Assembly: GCA_900312665.1 (NCBI GenBank)
Contig: ONZQ02000002.1
Coordinates: 2,599,386 to 2,620,684, forward strand
Source: Cephalotrichum gorgonifer
Taxonomy: Eukaryota > Ascomycota > Sordariomycetes > Microascales > Microascaceae
DNA: 21,299 nucleotides
Direction of reading: 5' to 3'
Of this stretch, positions 9,003 to 20,085 are shown piece after piece. The notes under the pieces are model-generated. The model saw only the letters and a program-made list of their open reading frames with translations, was not told where the DNA came from and searched no databases. The position numbers and the translations under genes are program-made. Positions within the stretch are counted from its first letter, which is position 1; each line of letters starts with the position of its first letter.

Positions 9003-9620
9003 GTAGCACTTGTTGGAACTAACGTGTGCTGGTACTCCGTACAAGTAAAATTGCACTTACGAGTACTCAGTACTCGAAGTTGCATGGGCACGAGGAAGGA
9101 AGCAAGCAAGCGAAAAGAAAAAGCAAGAATAGGAGGTCAAAGAAACCCAGCCCCCGGACCCCCGCCCTCGGTAACTGTACAGAAACACCCATTCGCCAGC
9201 GAAGCAGAGCTGGAAATGCAAGGCCCCAAGGCAGGGCAGGCATGGCCGTCCATCCGAATACTCGCGCAAATAGCACATAACGCGGCTGGATGGTAGGATA
9301 GGTCATACGTGGACGCACGAGTTGCAGCGTGGTGCGTCACATTGCGTCTTGTGTGGAAATGAGGCAGCGAATTTCTTATGGTTTTTGCGCGCTGCCGCAA
9401 AAACAATGCCCCCGTCCGCCCTGAGAAACGATCTGCACTTGTTCTGTTTGTGGATAAAGTCCTTTGAATGGCAATATTCTCCTGCAGGCGTTTTTACCAG
9501 GATCGCGGCCCCAATCTCTCTTTCCTTTGGCATCGGTCCACCGGCCTTTCTCGGGTTTCGCTCGGTTTTTCGTTGGTCCCAGTCGGTAGTAATAACGAGG
9601 CATTCACTATTATTACATGA

Positions 9621-9639
9621 GCTGTTCGGAGCGAACAGC
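9621..9639 (+). repeat. Perfect 8-bp inverted repeat with 3-nt loop
   Basis: The arms gctgttcg and cgaacagc flank gag. It could form a small hairpin, but there is no following T run and no gene context. Confidence 0.85.
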
Positions 9640-10880
9640 CCCGTATGGGGTCTGTCTGGGCGGGCACAGCACTTAAGTGAGTAATGAAAGACGAGTAACT
9701 CGCACTGAGGGGCTGTCAGGGGTGGTCCGTCCCGCTTAGATGGGAAGTGGGGAACAGGGATATGGATATCGGTTAACTTCCATTACCCGCATTTTCCTAC
9801 TCCAAGCCCCGTTGGACACGGGAAGGGGTCAAGCTAATCCAAAGGGGGGTCGCCAAGTGGCCCCTCATCTCCCTTGATAGACTTGGAATCTAGCGCTAAG
9901 CGAGCTTGGAAAGGATAGTCTCGGAACGATCGGTCTCCGCGGCCAAGTTAGAGTAGAACTAAGGGAGGGGGCTTGCTTCCAAGGGAGATGGGGGCTTGCA
10001 CAAAGTGGGAATGATTGTCTCGTATAAGTACATTCTGACAGGGTCGATGGGGGAAAGCACCGCCTCATGCCGTTGGAAATTATCTTCGGTGGAAGGTGCC
10101 GTTTCCAGCGTGTCGGTTGCGGCGGTAGAAGGATACAGAAGTTCCTTGGTACATATGTACTCTTAAAGACGCCTGTCCTCGTTACATGTATGGCGGCTGA
10201 AAAGGCAAACAACTGAAGGGTGTACATGTGGGGCGCCGGGGCATTAATATAAGCATGCTTAATGGGTAGTACCGCCGAGTGCGACGGATAAACGCTTACA
10301 TGTCACTGACCAAGGACAGCAAACACGTCGCTTGCTGCAGACCCCGCTCCAGGTTCGCCATCTGCAACCATTAAGCCCTGAATCGTACGAGGAAAGTCCT
10401 GGTCAAGTTGACAGGCCTCCACCTGTCCTGTCTCTTCTCCGGCCCCGTCTTCCCCGAGATGGTCCCTGGGAATTGGTAGCCGAAAATACGAACTCGGAGA
10501 AAGCCATATTATGTCCGGTGCTAGTTACAAGTGTGGAATGCTAGGACGAGGATTAAGCTTGGAGCTGATCTTGGGCCAGAGAGGTTTGAGACAACCCTAA
10601 GAACAGTACTTGTACACCAGGTAGGCGTTGGGTGGTACGTGTACTCATACTGATTAGAGTTTCCATGTCTCGCACTGATGCGTGTCACTCGTTACCGACC
10701 CGAGGCGTCGGGTCAGCAGGTGTTTCCTTTCGTATGAGTATTACTATCTTCGCCGTCCTACCACCGACAGGGGCATGGGCATGTCACTCCATGGTCAATT
10801 TCCACCTCCTTTTCCCTTCCCCCACGCCCCCACAGCTCCCGCTCCCGACTTCCGACTTCCGGCCTTTTGTCGTCCCTTCC

Positions 10881-10894
10881 TTTTTTTTTTTTTT
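10881..10894 (+). repeat. T14 homopolymer
   Basis: Fourteen T within a longer pyrimidine-rich stretch (10797-10894), in a region without recognised genes. Confidence 0.9.
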
Positions 10895-13800
10895 GCTTGG
10901 GGGGAGGGACGGACCCGACAGTCTGGGTCCTGTCTCACGTCCCTTGCTCGTAGGCATTCGCATCCTCCTGTTCTTTTCTTTCAATCCACGTTCGAACAGC
11001 CTAGAAGGAGGACTCCAGTTCCTTGAAAAAATATGCCAAGGCTCAAGTGCCGGAAGAAAGCGACATTACAATATATACGAAGTAATATTTCACGAGTAGT
11101 ATGAACAAGGGTACTTACTTGTACTTGTGTAACAGTGGGCCGGAAGGTTCATCTCTCGCGACGCGAAGTCGTGGTCTTAGATACCATGGCCGTTAAGAGG
11201 GGAGGGAGGAGAAGGGTCCTCTTTACGAGTAGATGCGTTCTACGGGTCTCGGTCAAGCTCTGTTTGATTACGAGCCGAGGCAACTGTATAGAGTAGCTCA
11301 GCCGAGCGGGTTCCTGGCTGATGATCTACCGTTACGAATACGAGTAGTGCTTATATCACTCTCCGGCACCTCATTTCTCGAGGCTCGCGGTTCCTTGGAC
11401 TGTGGGCATATCGTCAGGCAGAGTGTGGACTGTATGACCTACTCCTACGTACAAGTACGCTAATCCGGCTCCGTCCCTTTTCCAAGGACGTGTACTCGCG
11501 CAATCACCCTCCCTGAGCAAGCATGAAACCCCAGCGTCCAAACTTCCAGAAACTGAACAGTGCAGCAACCCCTGGTCACTCCGTCTTACCTCCCCGCCCG
11601 GACGAGAACCAGTAGATCAACCCCAGGTCGTCACACCCACCGCAGCTCCTTACCAGTACTCGTATTGGTCCAGAGTGCGATTGGAACCCCGGCCGAGAGG
11701 ACGAGTGCCGCCTTGGCTATCCATCCGACGTCAGCCCCCTGTCAGCCTGGATCGGGTATAGGGTCAGAGAAACCCCCACCCCAGTATCAACATTGGGATG
11801 AAATGGACCCGGCATATCGAGCGAAGGGGGCCGCATTAGGAAAGCACCCCTGAGCCAAGAAACGTTCGCTACTGAGATGGGCTGGGTGATCACCTCTGGA
11901 ACACCCCCGCGGACCTTCTCCTTTCGGATGTTGGCCGTCCCAGGATATACCTTAGAAAAAAAGACGTTCCATACGGGGACACGGGATATACGAGGTGCTA
12001 CGACTCAAATACACGTACTAGGCATACAAACACCGCCGAAGGGTTCCAAGGGACGGCCGACCAGGACGTGAAGGGTAGATCCGACTAACGCTAGATCCTA
12101 GAGGATGATGGCCTGCCGCTTAAGGCTTAACTCCCAGTGATGACCCCCGACCTCTCCCGATCGGGTTTGGGGGTATTACAGCTAATGAGCCAAATTACAT
12201 TCCCAGCCACGCCCCAGCCTAACAAGTACGAGAACTCACATATCCTTTCCTTACCCGAGGACCAACTCACAAGTGTGGTACCCCGTTATCTCCGGATTAC
12301 CAATAAACAGCAGTAAGAAATTAAGCTCCAACCTCCCAATAACTGGAGGGCCCGGCACCGCCGGGAGGAGAATATATGATAGGTCTGATTTGTGTAATTA
12401 GGGAAATATTACGACGTATAAGTACGGGCGCCGACCCAGCGTTGCGGGCCCGCGTCACGCCAGGATGCAGGAACGATAGAAGGGGGCGGGAGGACACGTT
12501 CAGAGATGATTGGCGGGCGATCCCTTCTATTGACTTGGACCACGCGTTTAATAATTGTACTGACAATGTGGCACCACTGTCAGCGTGAGATGTGATAGCC
12601 GGAGCGGTGGTGCGGGCGCAAGTGGAGGTTGAGGTCCTCTTATGGCCGCCGTCCTAGGTGCCGTCCTCAAGCACCGAGGCATTCACAAGCGGGGATGAGA
12701 GAGAGGGTGGCTCGGGATTCACCAGCCGAGAATCGTCGTCACCCTATAACATATCAGGTTGACGAATTCAACGTCCCCTTCAGTTAGAGAACTAGGGGTT
12801 ACCGGGGGCGTACAGGTGCCCCCCCCCTTCTGGAGCTCATTCTCGCCCGTCGTGGAAGCTGGCCCCTGGGGGCTTTGCTAGAACAGCAGAATGGAGAGCG
12901 CAGACGGAGACAGAGATAGGTAAGGTTTTGACGCGCCTGTAGTTGCGTGGGACATGCACACTCGTCTTCTCTCCACACTGATCGGAAAGGCTGGTGCATA
13001 CCCTGGCACGAGTCCGGAACTGCTCATCACCGGAGCTTCGGTCGGTCGAGTTCATCTCCGTATCCGTTCTCGCTCCCCAATCTTAGAAGCAGGACCGAAG
13101 TGGTTCGTCAGGAGAGACCTAATGCCGCAACCCGCGTTTGAGATACCGCAAGTCAGGCTTGGGGCCGACCCTTACCAACGGACCTGGATTAACCCGAGGG
13201 CAACAGATGGTCTGGAGGGGGCTCTCGTTCGCGTGTGGCCCACTTCCAGAGCCCACGGTGCATCCTGCCCCGGGACTGGAGTTGCAAAATCTCTCGAGTA
13301 TCTGTGTGGGGAAGGAGCACAGCAATCATCAGATGGCTGTAGCGTCATCCCTTTGAAGAGTTGGTGTGTCCGTTTTATATCTCGTTCCTTCTTGACTGAG
13401 AACTACCCTGCTGGCGCGTATGTGTGTGCCCCTTCCAGACCCTCTAGAGGTTTTAGGTCTGTCTCGCAGGAGAGGTTCCACGATAGGGAAAACCTCCACC
13501 CACCTGGATGTATGACGATAGATGCTGATACTGAGAGGCATGACCTCAAGTGATGCTTGGGGATCCGGGATACGCGGCACGCCTCCGGCCTTGAGGGACT
13601 GATAGGGCTGCGGTATATCCTCACGTAAAATATTGTCATTTAATAGCGCGAGTTTTTAAAAAAGGAGGAAAGTACGAAATATCGTAGGGCCATGGGACTG
13701 GCCGAGGTATCCGTGCATCAGACAATGGCTAGAACTCTAGGACCGGAGAGTTGGCCGTGAGGGGAGCATCCGCCTTCGTATCATCTGGGCACAAACGGAC

Positions 13801-13983
13801 ACTACTTTTCAATGAGTCTTACTCCCGTTGTTTGTATCGTTTTTCCGTTTTGTCCCGTGCCGAGCCTAGATCCTCCTCGTGATTTCCTCAGCTTGGCCAT
13901 AGGTCTCACTCCGCCCCTTTTGGGCATGGATTCATAGAGATCTAATGGGAAGTCTTCCAGACAGGACAGCGCGTCCAGAGTCA

Positions 13984-14002
13984 CCAAGTGGACTCCACTT
14001 GG
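13984..14002 (+). repeat. Perfect 8-bp inverted repeat, ccaagtgg-act-ccacttgg
   Basis: Eight-base arms with a three-base loop, followed by an A-rich stretch. A second perfect inverted repeat lies about 105 bases downstream. Confidence 0.85.
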
Positions 14003-14107
14003 AACCAAAAAAAAATGAAAAGTAAGGGCTTCAAGCAATATTGATGTGATGCAGAGGAACCCAGAATCAAGAATCTGAGCCCGATAGGGCACCTCAACCA
14101 GCGGAGG

Positions 14108-14125
14108 AAGCTTGTGAACAAGCTT
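14108..14125 (+). repeat. Perfect 8-bp inverted repeat, aagcttgt-ga-acaagctt
   Basis: Eight-base arms around two bases. It lies between two coding-like but broken reading frames. Confidence 0.85.
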
Positions 14126-15674
14126 ACTCCCAACCTCGTGATCTCACTTATACCGAATAAGGGGGCCACAAAAAATACAGCCCTGAGATTTGGGATTCGG
14201 AGTGCTCAAGGGCTGATCGATAGATCCTCCAAATCCCTAGCTGATAGGTCAAAGAGGCAGCCCGAGAGTACTCGTCAAATTCGTAGGTTGAGGGGAATCG
14301 CTGTTGAAGATCTCATGCCTTGCTCAAAAGGGGGGATCGATATCTTCATCAAATAGAACTGCAGCCTCGTACCTCTCAGGTCTTGTTGTATAGTAGGTGA
14401 CCAATGATCCACAGGAGATTCGTAGCATTCGGTCAAAGATTTGGGCTCATGAAGGCCCTATCAGTCTCACAGTCACTGAGGGCGAGGTCATACTTGAACT
14501 CCGTCCGAAGGTCCCAGGCAGATACGAACTGCACAGTCGGGTCAAAACAAAGAAATGTATCCCTTGATTCCTTGAAGTGAAAGAATAGGGGCCTAATGAG
14601 CCTTAAGTACAGAAAAGAGAAAGGAAATGAGGTGCGTATGTGTTCCTGAACCTCCAGGCCGGGCCCTTCTAAGCCACTGCGCCGGGATGGCCTGATCTAC
14701 ATCGCCCTGCACCGCATCAATACCAAGCACTCGATGGTGAGGAGAGGAAACTGACAAGGTAGTTCCTCACCTCGGGCCACTCCGCGGCCGTTTCGAGGGA
14801 GCTGTAGGTTGGGGCAGCTGCGTCCGCGTTCGACCCATCGAGGTCCTATACATAACTTGAGAGGACAGAGCCTGGTTCTTTGGGATTGACTATTGCCATA
14901 GATATAGATACGGCTGGCTACCGCCGCTTCTGGGGCTGATTTTACGAGCATAAATGACATGAGATGTACTTCCTCACCTGGGATGCGTCAAGGGGTCTGG
15001 CATGGCATATAGAAGCCCCGTGTATCGACCTAGTTGGGCACGGTGGTTGCGTGAAAATAGAGTAGCGAGGGTAGATTTTCATTTTTCCTTCCGCCTCGAC
15101 ATCAGAAGTAGCGGGAGCTTACGAGTATGCGAGGTCAACCAAGACTGAGTGTACGTTGTTTTGCGACGCAAGGGAGAAGACGCGAGGGCAAGCCTCACTT
15201 GTGCTTTGGGCAAGGCTGTTCGATCTAGGCTGGAGGACTATCTTCTGGAGCCTGATATCTACAAGCTACATACACACTTACCTCTAGGCACAGGAGACTT
15301 CCCCCAGCTCAGACCGATACAAAGTAGAGCGGACCAGAAAGGTCATCATCCTAGGCCACCATGGCGCAACAAGCACGTCAGGTAACACCGCCGGAGATCG
15401 TTCAAAGGGCTATACGCAAGTAGGGTTCTGGATCATGCAATTTTCCAGCCACGTCAGCTCTTAGAGGCGATCAAGTAATTCGAACAAGAAGAAGCCTCGC
15501 GACGCCTCCGGCGTGCTTCCGGTTGCCCGTGAAAGGAGTCCGCCGCTCGGCGGCTTCGCACCTAGGACTCCAAGTAGGCAAGACCTCATTACGCATCAGC
15601 GGATGAGTCCCATCGTGAGTTGAGAGGCCTCCAATAGGGAGGGGTCACGAGGTCAACAACATCTACATGAGCCA

Positions 15675-15692
15675 AGAGAGAGAGAGAGAGAG
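15675..15692 (+). repeat. (AG)9 microsatellite
   Basis: Nine uninterrupted AG units in gene-free sequence. Confidence 0.9.
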
Positions 15693-15900
15693 CCGAGTCA
15701 GGTCGTGCGTGTCCGGGGGGTGGTATCACCGGGCCTAGGAACACTACTGGTGGTTTCACCGTGAGTAGCTCGACCAGTCAGCAGCACTGCAATAAGACCC
15801 GGGAGTGCATGTCCGGCCACGAGGGAGTAGGGGGCGCTCGAATAGAGATCAGATATGATACCTCTTTCGACGGTCGTCCGGGCTGTGCGGGCCGCTGAAC

Positions 15901-15928
15901 ATTCTCTCGACACGCCCGTCGAGAGAAT
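15901..15928 (+). repeat. Perfect 11-bp inverted repeat with 6-nt loop
   Basis: The arms attctctcgac and gtcgagagaat flank acgccc. This is the longest perfect hairpin-forming repeat I noticed in the window. No T run, promoter or recognised gene adjoins it. Confidence 0.9.
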
Positions 15929-17385
15929 AGAATGAGGCGGTGACACCAAATAGGCACCCAGTTCAACGATATGGCGATCATGGCCAATCAAAGGGTTGGT
16001 CCATCCCAACAGGAGAGGGAAGGAGGCGTGTCTCTAGGAAGGTGAGCATCGAGGAGGTATCGAGGACATCGCGACAAGAGACGAGACAAGACGCCCTCGT
16101 CCTCGCCCTCGCCTCCCGCCTCACGCCTGGGCGAGGTTAGACTTATCAAGCAGGATGCTACCACACCCATTGGCCACCCACGAGGAAGATAGCGTTGGGC
16201 CACGCCGACGCGATCGTCGTTCCCGTCGATGAGGTGAGAGAGAGCCTTGATGGTGCATCGATATTTGGGTAGACAGGCGTCCGGGCCCGGCCGGGAAGCT
16301 TCTTCTGAGTATGCCATCCAGGTTCATGTATGTGCAATAGATTGCGGCGAACGAGTCGTGGCCCTCCCCTTGCGTCGTCGGCCCGAGAAGGGCTGGTTCT
16401 CCGGTCTGCAGGTCGCACCCTGATAGATGCCTCCAGGGCGCTCACCGCTGCCCGCCAGCGCAACACGAAATGCGTCCCCCCCCCCTGTCCTCGCGCGATG
16501 AAGCAAGCCCAAGTGGAGAGCGAGCGATAGGGGACCGCGCCCACTGAAAACCAAGCCGAGTATCGGCCCTTTCCTCACCTTCGTGGTCCCTATTGCGCCG
16601 CGGTACCGTGGGCCCCTGGATTGGAAAACGGCGGAACTGGTTGGACCTGGGAGAGAAGCGACGGTGCAGGTCGGCGGACGGGCGATGTGTTGGCAGAGGG
16701 TAAATGCGAGAACCGGAGGAGGGGAGGGGGATATCAGTCGTCGGAGTAGCAGGGGGTGAATGGACGAGCAACCCGCGAGTGAGTCATCGCTCGTGATACC
16801 CCTGGAGCGCTGGGCGGCTGGCGGGGGTGAGGAAGAAAAGGGGGGTGTTGGTTGGGAGAGGGGTGGGAGGGAGGGAGGGGGATAAGGAACGTTTGTGTTG
16901 TACGGGTAGGGCTCTGATTCCACTCTCGAGTACGGTCTGCTCTCCTTAGGCCACTTTTCGCGAGCGGAGGGCGTGAGCGCGGAGGAGTGAGGTGTAAGTG
17001 TCCTGGCGGCAAACGGTTGAGGGGATTCGCACGAATCCGTGGAACATTTCGCAGGCGATCGATTCTCGGCGGGGCCGGGAGGGAGTCGGACTTGATGCGT
17101 CATTGTGTACGCGGCAGGAACAATGAGATTAGGCATCCTTATTAACTGAATCATAGAAACTTATATGGAGAATACTTGGCTTGTATGCGAGTGAGCTATC
17201 TCCATTGCGTATTCGTCGTTCCGGTATCTCGGGGCTAGTTTGCCATCACTTGAGGAACCGGAGGGGAAATAATGCGTACATGTCCGGAGTAGGTGTAAGA
17301 GTAAAAGTAAGCGTAAGTGTGAGGGTGTGGTGTGGCAGTGCGTATGTGAGTCTGTGATGATAAATACTTCGTCATAGGGCGCTCG

Positions 17386-17397
17386 ACTTGTACAAGT
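17386..17397 (+). repeat. 12-bp perfect palindrome acttgtacaagt
   Basis: A member of the TACTTGTA/TACAAGTA word family in which both words overlap in one palindrome. Confidence 0.85.
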
Positions 17398-20070
17398 AAT
17401 ACTGCAGGTCGATTGTGGCCCGGGAACTAAAAAAAGAAGGCCTTGAGCGACACTGTCAACTAATAGCATCGGGTTTTAGAGGGGCTGCTGTGGCGAGCGC
17501 GTGCGAAGCCACAGCCGGGACGACGGATGGCCCCGAGTGCCTCGGACCAAAGCGGGAAAACGAAGGATACGAAAGCAGAAAGGTAGCAGCTCGTGGAACA
17601 TTCCATCCTTCGGCGCTGACGCTGGAGGGTGGATACAAGAACACAGCCACACTGCAGCAGCGCATTCCAGCTTTCCTCGTCGCCCCTATTATCTACGTAC
17701 TTGTAATACATACAATATGCGAGGACGGTCCCGACGAGATCTGGGTACTCGTACGTCATTGGGTTACCCGGAAATCTGACGCTGTCGTCATACTCTGAAC
17801 GTAGAGCGAATCAAAGTGGTGAGATGGATGTTACTGCTCCCTCTTTTCTCAGCGACAGCCGCTGTCTCGGTCGTTAAGGAGCCCAAGTCGGGCACAGTGC
17901 GGGCGACGACAGAGGGGCTGAGGAGGGACACGACACCGACACTGCGACAACTCAAGATATCGAGGTGTATGAGACGTGGAGAGGCATATAGTCACCCACC
18001 CCTGGCCTAGCTGGACCGACCAGTCATTTTTGCCCTTTTCCAGGCAGAAGTGTCCGTTGAACAATCGCATTCGCGATAGTACAGGAATTGAGAGGTGGGG
18101 ACGGATATTGCGCCCTGTCTGACCTAAAGAAGAGAGAGAGACGGAGTGAGGTGAGCCCGCGAGCCTCATGCAAACCCTTACTTGCGCCTTGCCTCGCATA
18201 ATTTGCGTTTATGACAAGCCATGCAAGATCAAAAACCCACCCCCCCTTTTCTTCTCTTCCGAACAAAAAGTAACAAGCATATGAGTGCCAAGTAGACTGA
18301 CTACAAGTAAAACTGCTTATCCCAACTGTGCTTTCTCTCCGACGGAAGGGCAGGAAGGAGGGGAAAAGGAGGGCGGGGCTTCTCTTCTATGACTCTTCCT
18401 TCCCCTCCTCCTCTTTTCGCCAGCATCGTCTTTTTCAACACTGGGCATCACTGCATCGTGTCCCAAACCAAGAAAAAAAAAGGGAACAAAATAAAAGCGC
18501 CAGACTGCGCAAAAGCGCAAGAGTGGCTCTTCGACAACGCAGAAATGGGGCCAACAGGAGCGGGCCGGGGCAGAGCGGGTCGACGGAAGAGGTTACCGGC
18601 AACCGCCTGTGCAGAAATGTGCTCTGGACTCAGAATCATTCATGCTTGTGTGAGTTTGACTTGTTCTGCTCGAGAGGGCTGGATACATTAGGTCTGGTTT
18701 AAAGGCCACACCCCCGCCGCGGCCCACTTACACCCAATATGTCTCCATTTCCCGCTTCCGCGAGGAAAATTTGGGATTAACTTGGACCTGTATGGGGGAA
18801 TAAGCATGGTTTGCCCGCTTCTTGTGTACTTGAAATGCACACAGGGGGGGAGGGGTGGGCAGAAGGCAAGCATAGCCCGACGGCAGATCGCTATCCCTGG
18901 ATTTGGAAAGAAAATTAGCGTCCTCCGAGGGGTGGACCCTTCGATTGTATGTACTTGGTACGAGGTACTTCCGGTCTGAAATTAGGTTACATTGATTGGG
19001 ATGGGTTCCACGTGTGAGGTGAATGAGGGCATGAGGCCAGACACACGCCGAAGTATTTACATGTGAACCAACTTTCTGCGTATCCTGCACGGAGACGCAT
19101 TGTCTGGGCGGCGAGCAGGGTAAATATCGAGGTACATTGTTTCTTGAAGTGCAAGCCCGTCCACTTGTTTTTCGAGAGCATGGCCCTGTCTAGCTGGCGA
19201 CGATAGCTGGATGGGATGGATGATGTGTTGGACAAGTTCACCAGGTTCTCGTACTCCAAGACGAAATGAAATGAGCGTTCGTATACAAGCAATACGAGGA
19301 CGAAATGCCTCGTTCCAGCGTTCTCTGAGGAGCACTCTCGAAGACAAGTACTCGTATCAACATACGGAGTGGTGGGGTCCGAGGCCTTGTGCGGGAAGGT
19401 CCCCCTTTTGAACTCTGACACCCCTCCACCCTTTCACAAGCAGAGGGATGGTAGCCAAGCGGGGCGAATACTCAAGGAGGGCTCGATGTCGTCTAAACCG
19501 CTCACTAAAAGGAGGAAAAAAAGAGCTCTATTCGCGACAGCGAAAGGTCTGCGAGATAAATGACAGTCATTACATTCCCCCCACAGCTTGAAATCTTCGA
19601 GAGGGAGGAGAGGGGAGAGAAAAGTGCGAAGATATTTTGTTTTATTTTTAATTTTTAATTTTGTGCGGTCGATATAAGTATACGAGTACGTCACCATACA
19701 TAAGAGTGATACATCTTCCGCTTGCCCTAATACCCCGGCGTGTGTTATTGATCCAAACATCAACAAACACCCACCCTGCTCCCCTCAAATCACAGATTGA
19801 AGCTGAAAAAAAGTCTTGGGCGGGCCGGGTCCGGCCAGTCGCGACACGTCGAATGGCGCTTGCTCAGAGGGCGAAGAACCATTTTTTAGTCTATGTTCTT
19901 GTCCTTTTCTTCTTCTTCTCCACCTTCTTTCTTTTTTCTTCTCGGCCGGCCGGACCCCGCGTTGCTACTAGTACCCGTCGATGGAATAGGTCCTCAATGG
20001 CCCACCCCCCTGTTGGCATGAAACTCCACCTGCAAGGCTATGCAGGCTGGTTCGTCCTACCAGTTGGACA

Positions 20071-20085
20071 ACGAGTAATACTCGT
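20071..20085 (+). repeat. Palindrome acgagta-a-tactcgt
   Basis: Seven-base arms around one base, related to the TACGAGTA words found elsewhere on the right side of the window. Confidence 0.85.

Larger units (their letters stand above)
8981..12300. other. Non-coding region rich in TACGAGTA-type words
   Basis: No gene recognised. The words TACGAGTA/TACTCGTA occur at 8983, 8995, 9058, 11224, 11339 and 11657, with further TACTTGTA/TACAAGTA copies at about 8989, 9040, 10606, 11116 and 11451. Perfect inverted repeats lie at 8983-9002 and 9621-9639, with a 12-base palindrome at 10149-10160. A T14 run is at 10881-10894. An in-frame peptide of 97 codons at 11560-11853 is Pro/Ser-rich and unsupported by splice signals or a known domain. 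Confidence 0.55.
12301..16320. other. Non-coding region with possible remnants of coding sequence
   Basis: No intact gene recognised. The texture differs from the flanks, with fewer homopolymers and more balanced composition. The longest frame is 12954-13553 (199 codons from an ATG, no known domain). A peptide-like stretch without a start lies at about 14397-14569 (reading EIRSIRSKIWAHEGPISLTV). The frame at 14114-14356 is likewise coding-like but unrecognised. Inverted repeats occur at 13984-14002, 14108-14125 and 15901-15928. This could be an old, decayed transposable element, but I found no reverse transcriptase, integrase or transposase motif and no terminal repeats. Confidence 0.4.

Noticed and set aside
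9848..9900. tRNA-like start (tcgccaagtggc)
   Set aside because: No B box (GGTTCGANNCC) and no acceptor-stem pairing were found.
16324..17154. Minus-strand 276-codon open frame
   Set aside because: Pro/Ser/Arg-rich low-complexity peptide over a purine-rich plus strand; no domain, no splice signals, and other frames are open in the same place.
17415..17798. 127-codon plus-strand frame
   Set aside because: No known domain; it spans dispersed TACTTGTA/TACTCGTA words typical of the surrounding non-coding DNA.
19452..19462. tagccaagcgg, a good match to a tRNA A box
   Set aside because: No convincing B box follows and the flanks do not fold as a tRNA cloverleaf by eye.
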